Shown here piece by piece: positions 1-10,300 of a DNA stretch of 64,000 nt; within the stretch, counting starts at the first letter, position 1; the number at the start of each line of letters is the position of its first letter. The translations under genes and the position numbers were made by a program. The notes below the pieces were generated by a model. It did no database searches and was not told the origin of the DNA. It saw only the letters and a list, made by a program, of their open reading frames with translations. The DNA is from Omphalotus guepiniiformis (Eukaryota > Basidiomycota > Agaricomycetes > Agaricales > Omphalotaceae). The stretch is taken from assembly GCA_028554645.1 (NCBI GenBank), contig JAQOOI010000015.1, forward strand, positions 248,001-312,000. The letters run 5' to 3'.

Positions 1-1149
1 GACTAGTACCGTACCCGTTCCTCCTGCTGTACCTGTGCTACCTTCAACTTCCGCGGTTCCTTCTTCTGTGGCAGGACCCTCGACTTTCGTGGAGCCTCCT
101 GCTACTACTCAGGTTGGAACCAAGGTGAGTTCCTTCCCTGTTTAAGCTGCTTCGTTGCTTATTTCTTTTTCAGGGCAAAAGAAAAGCTTCGCGGAAGTCT
201 AAACTAGCGACAAAAACTACCGCGTCAACTATTCAAGAGGCCGACCGCTTTCGTACTCCCTCTCCTCGCCCAGGCGACCTCGAAACTAGACGTCGGTTCC
301 TTCGTGAAGTCGAGGGTTACCCCCAATATTGGTACGAGAAAGTTTTCCCCGCCGCGGAGCACTTTGGTGCCTTTATTCCTCACAACCTTCATCCCATCGA
401 GAAGGGGGACAAAGCCACCGCGGTGCCTACTACCGTAGGTGGCTCTTACGAAGGAGGGGTCCGCTGGTATACGGCTAACAACATCCCCGCAAATGGTTTC
501 ATTAACTATGACCTACCGGGTATGGTACCTCCGCTGATGACAAGTCACATTCGCCTTCGCCAGATTGTGGCTTCTTCCGTGAACCTGGTAAGTTCTTCGA
601 TACTTTTTCTTCTTACTTCTCTGATTACTTCTTAGCCCTCCATTCGCTGTGGGTCGTGCATTATTCACGGCAAGCCTTGCGTCTTCGTCAAGGCCGGGGA
701 GTCATGTAACGAGTGTCTTAGCAAGAAGGACTCCGCGTGCACCTTTCGTTATGGGATTCGCAAGATCGCGTTGGAGGATGAAGCTTTTCACAACCGCGGA
801 CTCTTTTCTGCGCGCCGTATGTCTTCTCCCTTACTACTTTCCCTTTTCTCTGATCTTTCCTTTAGATGCTATGTCTCTGCAACTTGAAGCGTCAATGCTT
901 ACTGACCGCTTGAATGAACAAGTTGCCGCGATGCACGGTATTCAGAAAATGGCTCAAGCCAAGATCGACGAACTCGCGGATGTTTTAGTACAGGGTTACT
1001 ATAACTTCGGTCGCGACTATTTGACGCAGGTCCGCCTTAGTGGTGACCTTGCTCAAATGATTGTGGATGAGAAGATCCTGCCCGCCATCGAGGCTGGGCA
1101 GCTCAAATCAATCAACGCGGCATCCGAACATCAGGCATATCAGAAATAG
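1..1149 (+). CDS. Zn2Cys6-like cysteine-cluster protein (5' partial, spliced)
   Basis: Four exons can be joined in frame: 2-124, 174-587, 636-816 and 866-1149. The three introns are 48-49 nt with GT(G/A/T)AGT-like donors and pyrimidine-rich AG acceptors. The start lies left of the window. The visible protein has a Pro/Ser/Thr/Ala-rich N-terminal part, a basic stretch after the first intron, a central region around YPQYWYEK, then in exon 3 a cysteine cluster with spacing C-x2-C-x6-C-x8-C-x2-C-x6-C. That spacing fits fungal Zn2Cys6 DNA-binding clusters, although the basic residues usual between the first cysteines are few. The last exon is a likely coiled-coil helix. It lies beyond the pol end of element A in the opposite orientation and shares its CGCG-rich composition. 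DNA binding is inferred from cysteine spacing only; another zinc-binding role is possible. Confidence 0.6.
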
Positions 1150-1585
1150 TGGTCCCTGCCTTCTCTGTTCATTTTCTTGCTCTGGTTCCGCGGAAGTAAA
1201 AGCTCTTAGTCTCGTATTGTTTGTAGTATCGCGGAGCTTGTTTTTTCTTTATTTTATTACTTGGAAATGTTATTAGCTTTGTCTCGAGTGATTTTAAACT
1301 GTGTGACATTTTCCTTGTTCTATAAAATCGAAAATATTCAAGAAATTCTACGCGGCACTTTTCCCAAATTCACGCGATTCTACGCGGTACTAAACTGTAC
1401 GCGGTGCTTTCTATTCCTACGACCCTTCCCCATCTTTGAAATCACAACTGTCCCCAGTTGTTCAGAACACTCGCGACGCTTGGTAAAGTACCATATGTTC
1501 CACCGCGTCAACTTTGAAGGACGGTGCGCGGAATTAGAATTCTACGCGGACAAGTTTCCTTCTGGTCCAGACTGCCCTGGCCAGT

Positions 1586-1593
1586 TATAAAAG
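1586..1593 (+). promoter_or_regulatory. TATA box upstream of the second plus-strand gene
   Basis: A consensus TATAAAAG lies 38 bases before the ATG at 1632, so the transcript leader would be very short. The 1150-1631 spacer that holds it has no other gene; it is AT-rich with frequent CGCG words (eight in 1261-1560). Confidence 0.6.
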
Positions 1594-1631
1594 GACCTCC
1601 AAACACTAAGTTCTTCCTATCTGAATCACTT

Positions 1632-3071
1632 ATGTCTACTGATACTTCTTCTGTTGACGTCCAGTTTCTCGTGGAAGAGGTAGCACCTCTTTACAAGTCG
1701 TTTAGCGAGCGTCGAGTCAAACGTGGTGCCGACGATGCTAATCGCGTCGCGATGTCGTGTGCACAAAAACTCGCAAGTTTTCTAATGTTCTGCCTTCTGT
1801 TCCTGCGCCTTACTTCACTCTTTTTAGCTCGAGCTCTGGAAAGCTCACCCTGATGCCGCGTTGGCTAACGCTGACATTCGTACTTTCACTCTGTTCTTCT
1901 TTGAACAACTGCCGCGGGACCCAGTTACCGCGAAGTATACACCAACTCATCATTTACTTGGTCCGTACCGCGGTAAATGTGTTCAGTTTGGTAAACCCAA
2001 GGAGGTTCCCAAAGTCGCCGCGGCTGCTCCTGTTCCAACTGCTGTAACCCCAGTGCCCGTCAAAGGCAAAGGTCGCGTTCGTACTAGCCGCCGCGTAAGT
2101 AATCAGTTCTTTTTCTTGAATAACCACTGGTACTAAAACTTTTTCCTAGATTCGCAAGCGTATTGCATCCCAAGCTCGTATTGATAGTAGTGACGAGGAG
2201 GTTGACGACGACGCGGCGGGTAGCGATATTGCTATGGGTGACGATGAATCCCCCTCTATTGCAGATTCCACTACTAATACCACGGTAGGTCGCCACCCTA
2301 CCCCGAGCCAGCTTGCTCTGTTGCTAAAACTATGTACCTCGCTTCAGACTCTCGACCTCGCAGCAGTTGAAGAAGTTACCCGCGTTGCCCCCTTTACTCC
2401 AAAGGTTGAGCCTAGCGTCGCGGCAGTTAAAAGGGTACGACCACCATTCCTTCTCCCAATGTTATTCTGACTTAACGCTCCTTTCATAGCCTCACGCGTC
2501 GACTAATCACCCCGTAAGATATCTCCACTTTTCTGAGATACCACGCATGCTTATTACTTCACGGCAATACCTTAAGGCAGTTGCCGCGGTGGATAAGAGT
2601 ACCATCAATCCTCCTGCCAAGAAAGCTAAGATGGAGGTGGTTAGTGTTGCGGCAGCTCCTCCTACTTGGGCGCACAACTTCTCTATGCTCGATCCACCTC
2701 TGGCACCCCCTAGTACGTGTCACGTTTTCATACTGCCGCTAGCGACTTTTCAACTAACCTATCTTTTGGTAGACCCTGTCTCCACTTTCTCTAACTCGGT
2801 TGTGCAGTCACTCGTTGATCGTGCCAATCTCGCGGTGCTCGAACCCGTTAGTGGGCCTACTGATCGTAGCCTCACCATGCTGGAGTTCGAGACTCGCTCT
2901 AAACTTATCGCGGTCAACCATCAGATCAGTCTCCAGCTCCAAATGCGGGATTTGCTGATGAAGAGCTACCAGAGCATCGCGTCGCAGCAGAAGGAGCTGG
3001 TTAATAAAACTAACGTTCCCCTTATCGATATGACTGGCGACGAAGATATGCCCTCCGTGACTGATACTTGA
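1632..3071 (+). CDS. Hypothetical protein with basic-acidic linker and C-terminal helix (spliced, element-linked)
   Basis: Five exons fit one frame: 1632-1772, 1828-2094, 2150-2434, 2490-2712 and 2773-3071, about 404 residues. The first intron (1773-1827) starts with GCAAGT and ends TTTTTAG, a GC-AG intron; the others are GT-AG and 55-60 nt long. A further optional intron (about 2512-2575) is possible, but the frame is open through it. The protein has an N-terminal helical part (LELWKAHPDAALANADIRTF), a basic run after GKGRVRTSRR resembling a nuclear signal, an acidic stretch (SSDEEVDDD), and a C-terminal helix around LQMRDLLMKSYQSIASQQKE likely to form a coiled coil. No named domain was recognised. 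The layout (Pro/Ala linker, basic patch, helical tail) resembles the upstream cysteine-cluster gene, so the two may be related. The start was chosen because a TATA box sits just before it. Confidence 0.55.
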
Positions 3072-3291
3072 ACTGCTTCTGGAACTTTTCTTGTGCTTCC
3101 GCGACACTTTTTAATCTTCTTGTCGTGAATAGAGGTACCGCGTAACTTTCCGTTTCCCTTCCGCACTTGTATTCAACTATCGCGTAAACTTATTTATTTC
3201 CAATTTGTCGCGTCTATTTCAACATAACACGTACAGATCATACACTCGTTTTTATAATAAAACTGCCATGTGGCCCTATCTTTTGAGTGAT

Positions 3292-6200
3292 TTACTGAAA
3301 GATCTTCGGCTTCGATATCCAGTGCTTCGCGTCGTATACTGAAACGTCCGCGTGAATTTCACCATCTAGGTCCGCTTGATCGTGTTCTACGGATAAATCT
3401 TCTTCTTCTTCTTCTAGACCTTGTTCAATTCTCAACAAGCCATCTTCTGACAAACCAATCAGCTCACTTAGGTTCTCGGGGAGTTCAATGTGCGACCGTG
3501 GCCAATATGGAATTACGCGGAAGGCTCCAATTTTATTCTGGAACACCGCACCATTTAGGTCTGCCACAATGTAACTGCCACCTGTGGTACGCCTGAGTAC
3601 TACCATAGGTCCTAAATAGCGCGGCTTTGTTTTAGAGTTCAAAGATTTTTCAATCTGAGTATTCCTAACTAATACCAAACTACCTGGCTTAAACGCGTAG
3701 TCTTTAATAACATACTTATACTCTTTTTCAAACCTCAACAACCGTGACCTTTTCTCACGTGTTACGCGTTCCCGCAATTCAACTATGTGCTTCGCGTGCT
3801 TAGCTAATGCTTTTGCCCGTAGTCCAATTAGTTCCGCGTCACTTATGAAATGATCAGGATATTCTACAAGCCATGTTGCCTCAACGATATCAAAAGGTAG
3901 CGAGGGGTGCGCACCAGTTACTGCGAAGAATGGGGAGCACCCAAATCTCTTTCTTATGGTACACCTATCAGCCCACATTACTAAGTAGAAATAGTAAAAC
4001 CATTTTGAATCGTCACCTCCCGCGGCCTTTATGAGACTGTGTCGCACATCATAATGCGCGTGTTCCACGATACCGTTGGCTTGGGAGTTATAAGGTGATA
4101 TGCGAATACCGCGTACGCCATATTTCTTCTCTAACCATTCTAACGCCTTTAGAAAAGGTCCGCCATTATCTGTAACTATCTCTATAAGACAGCCCCAGCG
4201 GCATATAATTTCTTCCCACAACCACTGCCCAATCGCTCTTGCGGACTCTGCTTTCAACGGTCTTCCTTCCATCCAGCCGGTTAACGCGCACCTACCATGT
4301 ACAATCAGCTTGTAGCCATTCGACGCCGGCATATACATGGTGTCAGCGTGAATTTTCTGAAAGATTGACGGTGTCTTCGTCTCGGTAGGAGGAATCCTGA
4401 TCTTTGTCTTTTGTCTTACTTGGCACGTATGACAGGTCTTCACATACTCATAGATGTCTTTCTCCATTTCAGGCCACCAAAAGTGTTCCATAAGTAAGGA
4501 TTTAGTAGCGAAGAAGCCGCGGTGCCCCAGACTATCATGACAAGCATGGATCATGGCGACGCGACGCGACTTCTCAACTACCAGCTTATGTTTTGCCTCA
4601 ATTCCACGTCGATAGAGTTTTCCGTCTTGTATAAAGAAGTTCCGCGCTAACCTTAAAAAGTTCTTGAAGCGTTTGTTATTCTCATAGCCTACAGGCCTCT
4701 TAGAAGTGTCTGTTAGCCATTTGAAAACCTCCGCGACTGTTTTATCTTGGTTTATCGCTCCCTTCGATCGCTTAGACTCATCATACTCTGTTTCGTCAAT
4801 ATGCTCTGGTGGCTCCTCGAGTTCTGGTACTTCACTAGCCAAGTTCGCGGCTACAAACTGTTTTACTTCTGGTATGTCGCGGAACTCTCGTTCTTGCTTA
4901 TAAGCACGCGTCAATTCTTCCTTAAAGTCGTCTACCGACGCGGCTAAACCAGTCATATAATTACTTTTCCATTCCTCTTTCTCATCAACTAATACTTGCG
5001 CGTAACCATGCTTAGAGTCAATCTTATCTACAAACTCCTCTAATTTATAGGGTTCTTGAACTTCACCATCTTCAGGATTGTCATACTCATCGTCTCCTAC
5101 TTGCTTATCCCGCCGTGATAGTCCATCAGGTCCGTGAACCTTGCCTGGTACGTGCTTCAGTTTAAAATGAAACATCATGATCGACTCTATCCACCTATTT
5201 ATCGCGGCGTTTGGCATTTGATCAGGATGCTCTAACATGCCTTTAATGTACTTCGCGTCAGTTTCGATTATAAGGTTGCGAATACCAAACAACCAATACT
5301 GGCACGCTCGTAACGCGCGATACAAACCAAACAACTCCCGTTTCGGCTGTGAAAACCTAGCTTCGCGATCACTTAGTGTAATCGAACCGAATCTGGAGTA
5401 GAACCTTCGTCGCGGATTCTCTGGATCCACTTGACAAATATAGAACCCAACCGCTTTCCACGACGTATCTACTGCCAATATAACAGGGTCTTCCACATCA
5501 TACTTTAGTGGTCGTAATGCCTTGCTATTCTTTACTGCCTCTTTCAACTTTGCCAACGCGTCACTTTGCTCTTGTCGCCATTCGAACGGAATATCTTTAC
5601 GCGTAAATCGGGTTAAAGGCTCCGCGATCTTTGCATAGTCTTTGACGAACATTCTTACTAGTCCCGCGGTGCCTAAGAATGGTCTTATATCCTTCTCTTC
5701 TAGGATATTCTCAGGTCCACCCCAGTTGGTAATAGTTTTCGCTCGTTCCGGGTCGATCTCTCTTCCTTCTCGTGTACACCTATGTCCGACCACGGTAATC
5801 TTGCTTTTACACAATACAGCTTTGGGGCCTGAGAAAGTCCCACCACAGTACTTCATTCTTTGAATGACTCTATTCATATTGGTGAAATGTTCCCAAATAA
5901 ACCTCCGTATCCCATCATTACCAGGAATGGTCTCGTACGTACCATCTTCACTTTGATAAGTCGTTTCAGGACCGCGTACAGGAACATCATCGATGTATGG
6001 TTGCGTAAACTCCGGGATCTCTTCTTGTAATATGTGTGTTACATCATCGTGGAAGATTGGTACTGAATTCGTCCATCCCATCGGTAGTGTTACTAACCTC
6101 AGGGCTCCAAAGGGAGTCTGGAATGTAGTTAAGTCTCGCGATGCTATTGCCAACTCTCTTTCATCATAGCCAACATATAAATCTAGAATTCCTCCACAAG

Positions 6201-7239
6201 CTCTACCACAGAATTTCTCCGCGAGCTCTTCAGTAGCAGGCGGTATACCAGAATGTGCTATTGTTACCGCGTTCAACGGTTCCAAACTATGTACTAGTCG
6301 AATACTCTTTCCGTCTTTCTTTAACACCGCGAACCACTTCGATCGGTAAGACGAGTTCGATGGTTCGTAAACTCCCGCGTCAATCTTTCGTCTAACTGCC
6401 GCGCATACTTCATTAAAAATACCAGGGGGAATAGGAATGTTCCTCTCAACCCAAGGTGTATGAGGTATCACTGGCATCTCTACAGAAGGAAAGAAATCGG
6501 TTCTGAATCTTCCGCGTTCACTGTCGTCCCACGCGAATCCTTTCTCTTGCTGCATCATCATATGATGCATCAACTTCCGTTCTTCTGGCCAAAGGAATTC
6601 TTCCTTATGTATCTCGTCTATTATCTCTTTACGTTCCTGAGTATACCTACCAGTCGGCGTGAATTCTGGAGGATTAGGCGAAAGCTGCGGCATATCAGCC
6701 AATGGATCTCCTTTAATCTCTCTTATGATTCTAAACTTCGATGGTAAATCTCCTAGAACAGGGCGTGTTTTCAACGCGACAGGTTTGTATTTCTTCCCTG
6801 CCAAGATACTAATTGGTTCGTAACGTCCCTTCCACAGCCGCGACGCGTGCCTCCTCACTTGATCTTTCATATCAGGGGATACATCAAGCATCGCGATGCT
6901 CCTTACATCAAACAGGGGAATTTGCTGTAACTCTTCTACGCCGTCTTCTAGCTCTACTTCTTGCACCGTGAAATTTGCTTGAGAGTACGCGGCAGGATTT
7001 TGCGCTCCATACACCGAACTCAAATAGGATCTCAATACGGGTCTCGTCGTTTCTTTATCACTCTTTAGATCAATATACTTTTCCGCGGCAGATAAGTATA
7101 GATCGCGTAACTCTCGCTTCTCAAACTTTGATTTTTGCTCTTCGTTTATATCTGCAAATACTACATCACTTATGCCAATGGGAATACCTTCGTCATTTAA
7201 TTCAAAAACCACCGCGGCTTCTCCTTGATCTGGGATCAA
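3292..7239 (-). CDS. pol: Ty3/gypsy Pol: reverse transcriptase, RNase H and integrase
   Basis: A single open frame of 1315 residues. Residues about 260-480 are the reverse transcriptase, with the catalytic box YIDD near 415-418 and the upstream FQTPFG and LPMGWTNS blocks. Residues about 585-715 are RNase H-like, with LAVDTSW and the closing KLKHVPGKVHGPDGLSR. A zinc-binding HHCC module follows near 898-941 (HACHDSLGH ... CHTC), then the integrase core with D (HADTMYM, about 965), D (VTDNGG, about 1024) and E (NGIVEHAHYD, about 1060). The tail lacks an evident chromodomain and ends in an acidic run (EEEEEDL). It starts 4 bases inside the end of the protease frame, so translation of Pol probably needs reinitiation or a frameshift. 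All catalytic residues are present, which supports recent activity. Confidence 0.93.
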   Translation of the reverse strand: MIPDQGEAAVVFELNDEGIPIGISDVVFADINEEQKSKFEKRELRDLYLSAAEKYIDLKSDKETTRPVLRSYLSSVYGAQNPAAYSQANFTVQEVELEDGVEELQQIPLFDVRSIAMLDVSPDMKDQVRRHASRLWKGRYEPISILAGKKYKPVALKTRPVLGDLPSKFRIIREIKGDPLADMPQLSPNPPEFTPTGRYTQERKEIIDEIHKEEFLWPEERKLMHHMMMQQEKGFAWDDSERGRFRTDFFPSVEMPVIPHTPWVERNIPIPPGIFNEVCAAVRRKIDAGVYEPSNSSYRSKWFAVLKKDGKSIRLVHSLEPLNAVTIAHSGIPPATEELAEKFCGRACGGILDLYVGYDERELAIASRDLTTFQTPFGALRLVTLPMGWTNSVPIFHDDVTHILQEEIPEFTQPYIDDVPVRGPETTYQSEDGTYETIPGNDGIRRFIWEHFTNMNRVIQRMKYCGGTFSGPKAVLCKSKITVVGHRCTREGREIDPERAKTITNWGGPENILEEKDIRPFLGTAGLVRMFVKDYAKIAEPLTRFTRKDIPFEWRQEQSDALAKLKEAVKNSKALRPLKYDVEDPVILAVDTSWKAVGFYICQVDPENPRRRFYSRFGSITLSDREARFSQPKRELFGLYRALRACQYWLFGIRNLIIETDAKYIKGMLEHPDQMPNAAINRWIESIMMFHFKLKHVPGKVHGPDGLSRRDKQVGDDEYDNPEDGEVQEPYKLEEFVDKIDSKHGYAQVLVDEKEEWKSNYMTGLAASVDDFKEELTRAYKQEREFRDIPEVKQFVAANLASEVPELEEPPEHIDETEYDESKRSKGAINQDKTVAEVFKWLTDTSKRPVGYENNKRFKNFLRLARNFFIQDGKLYRRGIEAKHKLVVEKSRRVAMIHACHDSLGHRGFFATKSLLMEHFWWPEMEKDIYEYVKTCHTCQVRQKTKIRIPPTETKTPSIFQKIHADTMYMPASNGYKLIVHGRCALTGWMEGRPLKAESARAIGQWLWEEIICRWGCLIEIVTDNGGPFLKALEWLEKKYGVRGIRISPYNSQANGIVEHAHYDVRHSLIKAAGGDDSKWFYYFYLVMWADRCTIRKRFGCSPFFAVTGAHPSLPFDIVEATWLVEYPDHFISDAELIGLRAKALAKHAKHIVELRERVTREKRSRLLRFEKEYKYVIKDYAFKPGSLVLVRNTQIEKSLNSKTKPRYLGPMVVLRRTTGGSYIVADLNGAVFQNKIGAFRVIPYWPRSHIELPENLSELIGLSEDGLLRIEQGLEEEEEDLSVEHDQADLDGEIHADVSVYDAKHWISKPKIFQ

Positions 7240-8441
7240 TTCCTCGAAGCTGCTGAAAAACCCTGAGTCTGTTCCTTGTCTTTGCTTATAGGTACAGAAC
7301 CTTTCCCTCGCTCATAGGTAGGTACAACAGCTCGCTTCTTAGTGTTAGGGTCCTGAATAACGAGGTCCTGCGTTCCATCTGCATGATTATCCACTAAACT
7401 CTCCGTGATCGTGTCAAAAGGCCGTCCCAGTAGCAATTCATACGCGGGGTCTCGAATTACGTGTACTTGTAAGTACACGGTGATTCCGCCTAGTAAGAAT
7501 GGTACATTACGCGCCAATCCCAAAGACTTCTCAACACCCTTGTTAGCCGATTGCATAAGGATTACTATGTCCGGGTCCCACGATAAACCTGCTTCGCGAG
7601 CTCTTTTCTCCGATGTAGAGATAATCTGTGAACCCGAGTCTAGTAGACTTTCGATCTTCGCGGTACCATTTACCAAAGGATACACGCATCGAAGCGACTC
7701 TGAATCTCTTGCCACGTAGATCTGAATTGGGTTATCTTTGCTTCCCAGGCTTTCCACGTACTGTTCAACTGGATCGCTAATCACAACCGCTCCTGCTGGA
7801 AGATCTCCTTCCGCCTGTTTCAGAACAAAAACTTCCGCGGTGACATTAAGGTCAGCTAACGCGACTGTATTTGCTGTTACGTGAACCTCTCCTACATTTT
7901 CCTCGCTAAAAGGTAATAGGGGGCTTTTGGCTAGGATCTCTCTCAAACCTCCCGCGGTCTCTTCAGGCTTCAATTTGACTCTTGACTTGATCGTTCCTCT
8001 GAGTGAAATTTCTGATTCCACTACTGTTTCTTCCGCGTCAGGATGTTTAGTTAACGGAATAACAGGAGACTCCGCGGCCTTCTCATTCCTTGTCTTCCAA
8101 ATTATCCCCCTCGGGTTCTCTAACCGCTCTTTCTGAGCTTTCAGTTTCTCTTGCTCAGTTGGCGAATACGACACATCAGGTACGTTCGCGTAAGGAACCT
8201 CTGGTACGCGGCTCTTCTTCACTACTGTAGGTAGCGGAGGCATCTCGACACCATCGAATCTCAAACGTTTTTCCCTCTTGACCAACTCCTTATACTTATC
8301 TTTCTCTAGGCTCGCGTCCTTCTCAGGTTCCGCGTCCTTTTCTTTCCACAACCGTCGTTCATTACCCTTGTTTTCAGTATCATTCTCAGGTGCCGCGGCC
8401 CTAACAGGATTTTTCTCTTTTGTAGGGGCCTGGCTTTCCAT
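7236..8441 (-). CDS. Retropepsin-like aspartic protease polyprotein segment
   Basis: A 401-residue frame. The first half is charged and rich in Lys, Glu and Pro. From about residue 240 it contains a retroviral-type aspartic protease fold: SLLDSGSQIIS carries the catalytic D-S-G, followed by a beta-rich stretch and the second conserved block ELLLGRPF. It matures the retrotransposon polyproteins inside the virus-like particle. It lies between gag (8 bases between its ATG and the gag stop) and pol (4-base overlap), the usual order for gypsy elements, but as a separate frame rather than fused to Gag or Pol. Confidence 0.85.
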   Translation of the reverse strand: MESQAPTKEKNPVRAAAPENDTENKGNERRLWKEKDAEPEKDASLEKDKYKELVKREKRLRFDGVEMPPLPTVVKKSRVPEVPYANVPDVSYSPTEQEKLKAQKERLENPRGIIWKTRNEKAAESPVIPLTKHPDAEETVVESEISLRGTIKSRVKLKPEETAGGLREILAKSPLLPFSEENVGEVHVTANTVALADLNVTAEVFVLKQAEGDLPAGAVVISDPVEQYVESLGSKDNPIQIYVARDSESLRCVYPLVNGTAKIESLLDSGSQIISTSEKRAREAGLSWDPDIVILMQSANKGVEKSLGLARNVPFLLGGITVYLQVHVIRDPAYELLLGRPFDTITESLVDNHADGTQDLVIQDPNTKKRAVVPTYERGKGSVPISKDKEQTQGFSAASRN

Positions 8442-8449
8442 CCTCGAAC

Positions 8450-10213
8450 TTACCGAAAACCCTCCTCGAACCTTCCTTTCTCATTGTTACTAACTGCCAC
8501 GTTACTTATTGAATCTCTTGCCGACCCTCGAATATAGGCCGCGCTGAGATTGGATTCTAACACCCTTTCTTGAGCACGCTTCGCCTCTTCATATTCTTGC
8601 CAAACTCTAGTGTACTGTTTATTGTACGACTCGACCTCCTCTAGTTGCATCTGTAGTACCTCAACCTGAGAAGCTTGTACTTTCTTTTCAGACAGTCTTC
8701 GGTCCACAAAGTCTTTCTGAGGAGGCCCATTTGGAGCTTTCTGTGCTACTGGCTCTCCATCTGGCATACAAGTGATCCCTTCTTTCAAAATGATCTTTCC
8801 ATCATCTACGTACTGCTTGCGTACCATACATTGCCCTGCCATATGTCCGTTTAAGCCACAGAACCAACACGTCGCGGCTCGAAAGTAGTCGGGACGGTTG
8901 TCATTCAACGCGGTTCTCCCATAGTCCCGCGGCGCCATATATGGTATACGTTCTGGATGCCTGGTACCGCTACTCGTTCCAGGTGCCGCGAGCTTTAATT
9001 GCTCTAGCAGTTTACCCATCATTTCTTCTTCTCTCGCGGCTCTCTGGGTAAGGTTCTTTGTTTGGATCGTGATTAGATCTTTCAATTCCGCCACCCATCC
9101 TTCCGTTTGCTCATGCTTCACTTTTTCTACCCTCTTTCCTCTATCTTCCTTCGCGGCCCTTACGTTCCCAAGACTAATTACTTCCTCAACCTGAGATCTC
9201 GCGTTAAATTCTGCCTCGTCCAGAATCTCTTCTGCTGTATAGGCATCATCTCGCGGTCTAGCTTCTGCAGGTGGGTTCGCACGCTTTTGTAACTTCAAAG
9301 TCAACGTGATGGATCTCCAAAATTCATCTTCAAACATTCCGCGGAGGACTCTGACAATTTCTCTGTTAGTATACAACGCGGTCGTAGTGTAGTGCTTAAG
9401 GAACGGCCGTAGGGTATTCCTCATTCTTAATACATCTTCGAGATCTTCCATCGTTATATTCTTATACTTCTTCGCGGCTCTTTCAAATTTTGCGAAGGAG
9501 AAAGTTCCCTCGTCCGATCCTCCATCATAACTCTTCAAAATCTCGTCGCGGAACTCGATAAACGTCCCTTCCTCTTTCTCGTACGTAGGCAACGCCTTCC
9601 ATTGTTCTCTTATAGTTGCGGGTAGGTAACGCAACGCGACTGATTTCTTATCCGCTTCTTCCTCTATTTTGAAATCTTGGATAATATCCTCAATCTCCCC
9701 CAGATAGTCTCTGACGTCGTCTACATCATGATCGCGACGCAAATCTGGTGCTCCACGTTCTCTTCTCCTCGGAATCTTATCCATAGCCGGCATTTTTATG
9801 ATATTTTCTTGAATTATAGGTAAATTAGGTGCAGAGTTCGGTGAAATGTGTAAATCAAATAGAAGTGTGTGGACTTCGGATAGTTCCTCGTCCGAATGAG
9901 AATGTCTATCAATAGTTGGTGGGACTACTGAGTTTCGACGCGACGGTGGGTCTGGCCTAGGAAATTGAATTGAAGTACCTTCTCCGTAATCAGATAGTTC
10001 TTCGTCAAAGTTCCGCGACTGTCTAATACTCGAATCTTCCGCGTCAACTACGTTAATCGATTCTCGGGGTTGAGCAACAACTTCAGGATGTGACTTCCTG
10101 TAGCTACTAACTCTTTTGATTGCCTTTGCACGTGCTAACGACTCTCTGGTATTCTCTACCGTTGAAGGCCGTGAACTTCGTCTAGACGTTTTGTCTGATT
10201 GTTGGTTAGACAA
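8450..10213 (-). CDS. gag: Ty3/gypsy Gag with CCHC zinc knuckle
   Basis: 587 residues. The N-terminal 150 residues are Ser/Arg-rich and low in order. Residues about 160-330 match a retrotransposon capsid core (AVALRYLPATIREQWKALP, then an acidic helix and a hydrophobic helix ending FEDEFWRSITLTLK). A zinc knuckle CWFCGLNGHMAGQC (C-x2-C-x4-H-x4-C) near residue 445 binds nucleic acid. A coiled-coil tail (VLQMQLEEVESYNKQYTRVW) follows. The ATG at 10213 is the first after the primer-binding site. It forms the particle in which element RNA is copied. No breaks are seen. Confidence 0.88.
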   Translation of the reverse strand: MSNQQSDKTSRRSSRPSTVENTRESLARAKAIKRVSSYRKSHPEVVAQPRESINVVDAEDSSIRQSRNFDEELSDYGEGTSIQFPRPDPPSRRNSVVPPTIDRHSHSDEELSEVHTLLFDLHISPNSAPNLPIIQENIIKMPAMDKIPRRRERGAPDLRRDHDVDDVRDYLGEIEDIIQDFKIEEEADKKSVALRYLPATIREQWKALPTYEKEEGTFIEFRDEILKSYDGGSDEGTFSFAKFERAAKKYKNITMEDLEDVLRMRNTLRPFLKHYTTTALYTNREIVRVLRGMFEDEFWRSITLTLKLQKRANPPAEARPRDDAYTAEEILDEAEFNARSQVEEVISLGNVRAAKEDRGKRVEKVKHEQTEGWVAELKDLITIQTKNLTQRAAREEEMMGKLLEQLKLAAPGTSSGTRHPERIPYMAPRDYGRTALNDNRPDYFRAATCWFCGLNGHMAGQCMVRKQYVDDGKIILKEGITCMPDGEPVAQKAPNGPPQKDFVDRRLSEKKVQASQVEVLQMQLEEVESYNKQYTRVWQEYEEAKRAQERVLESNLSAAYIRGSARDSISNVAVSNNEKGRFEEGFR

Positions 10214-10280
10214 CCGCGACTATAACTCTTCGGTCTCGTACGAAACCTAAAACACTTCACTTAGTTTATTAATCAGAAAC

Positions 10281-10298
10281 CCCTCGCGGTGGGCTCCA
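10281..10298 (-). promoter_or_regulatory. Primer-binding site of element A
   Basis: On the minus strand, two bases after the LTR end, the sequence begins TGGAGCCCACCGCGAGGG. It starts with TGG, the complement of a tRNA 3' CCA end, and is the expected length and position for minus-strand DNA priming. The tRNA was not identified. Confidence 0.7.
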
Positions 10299-10300
10299 GA

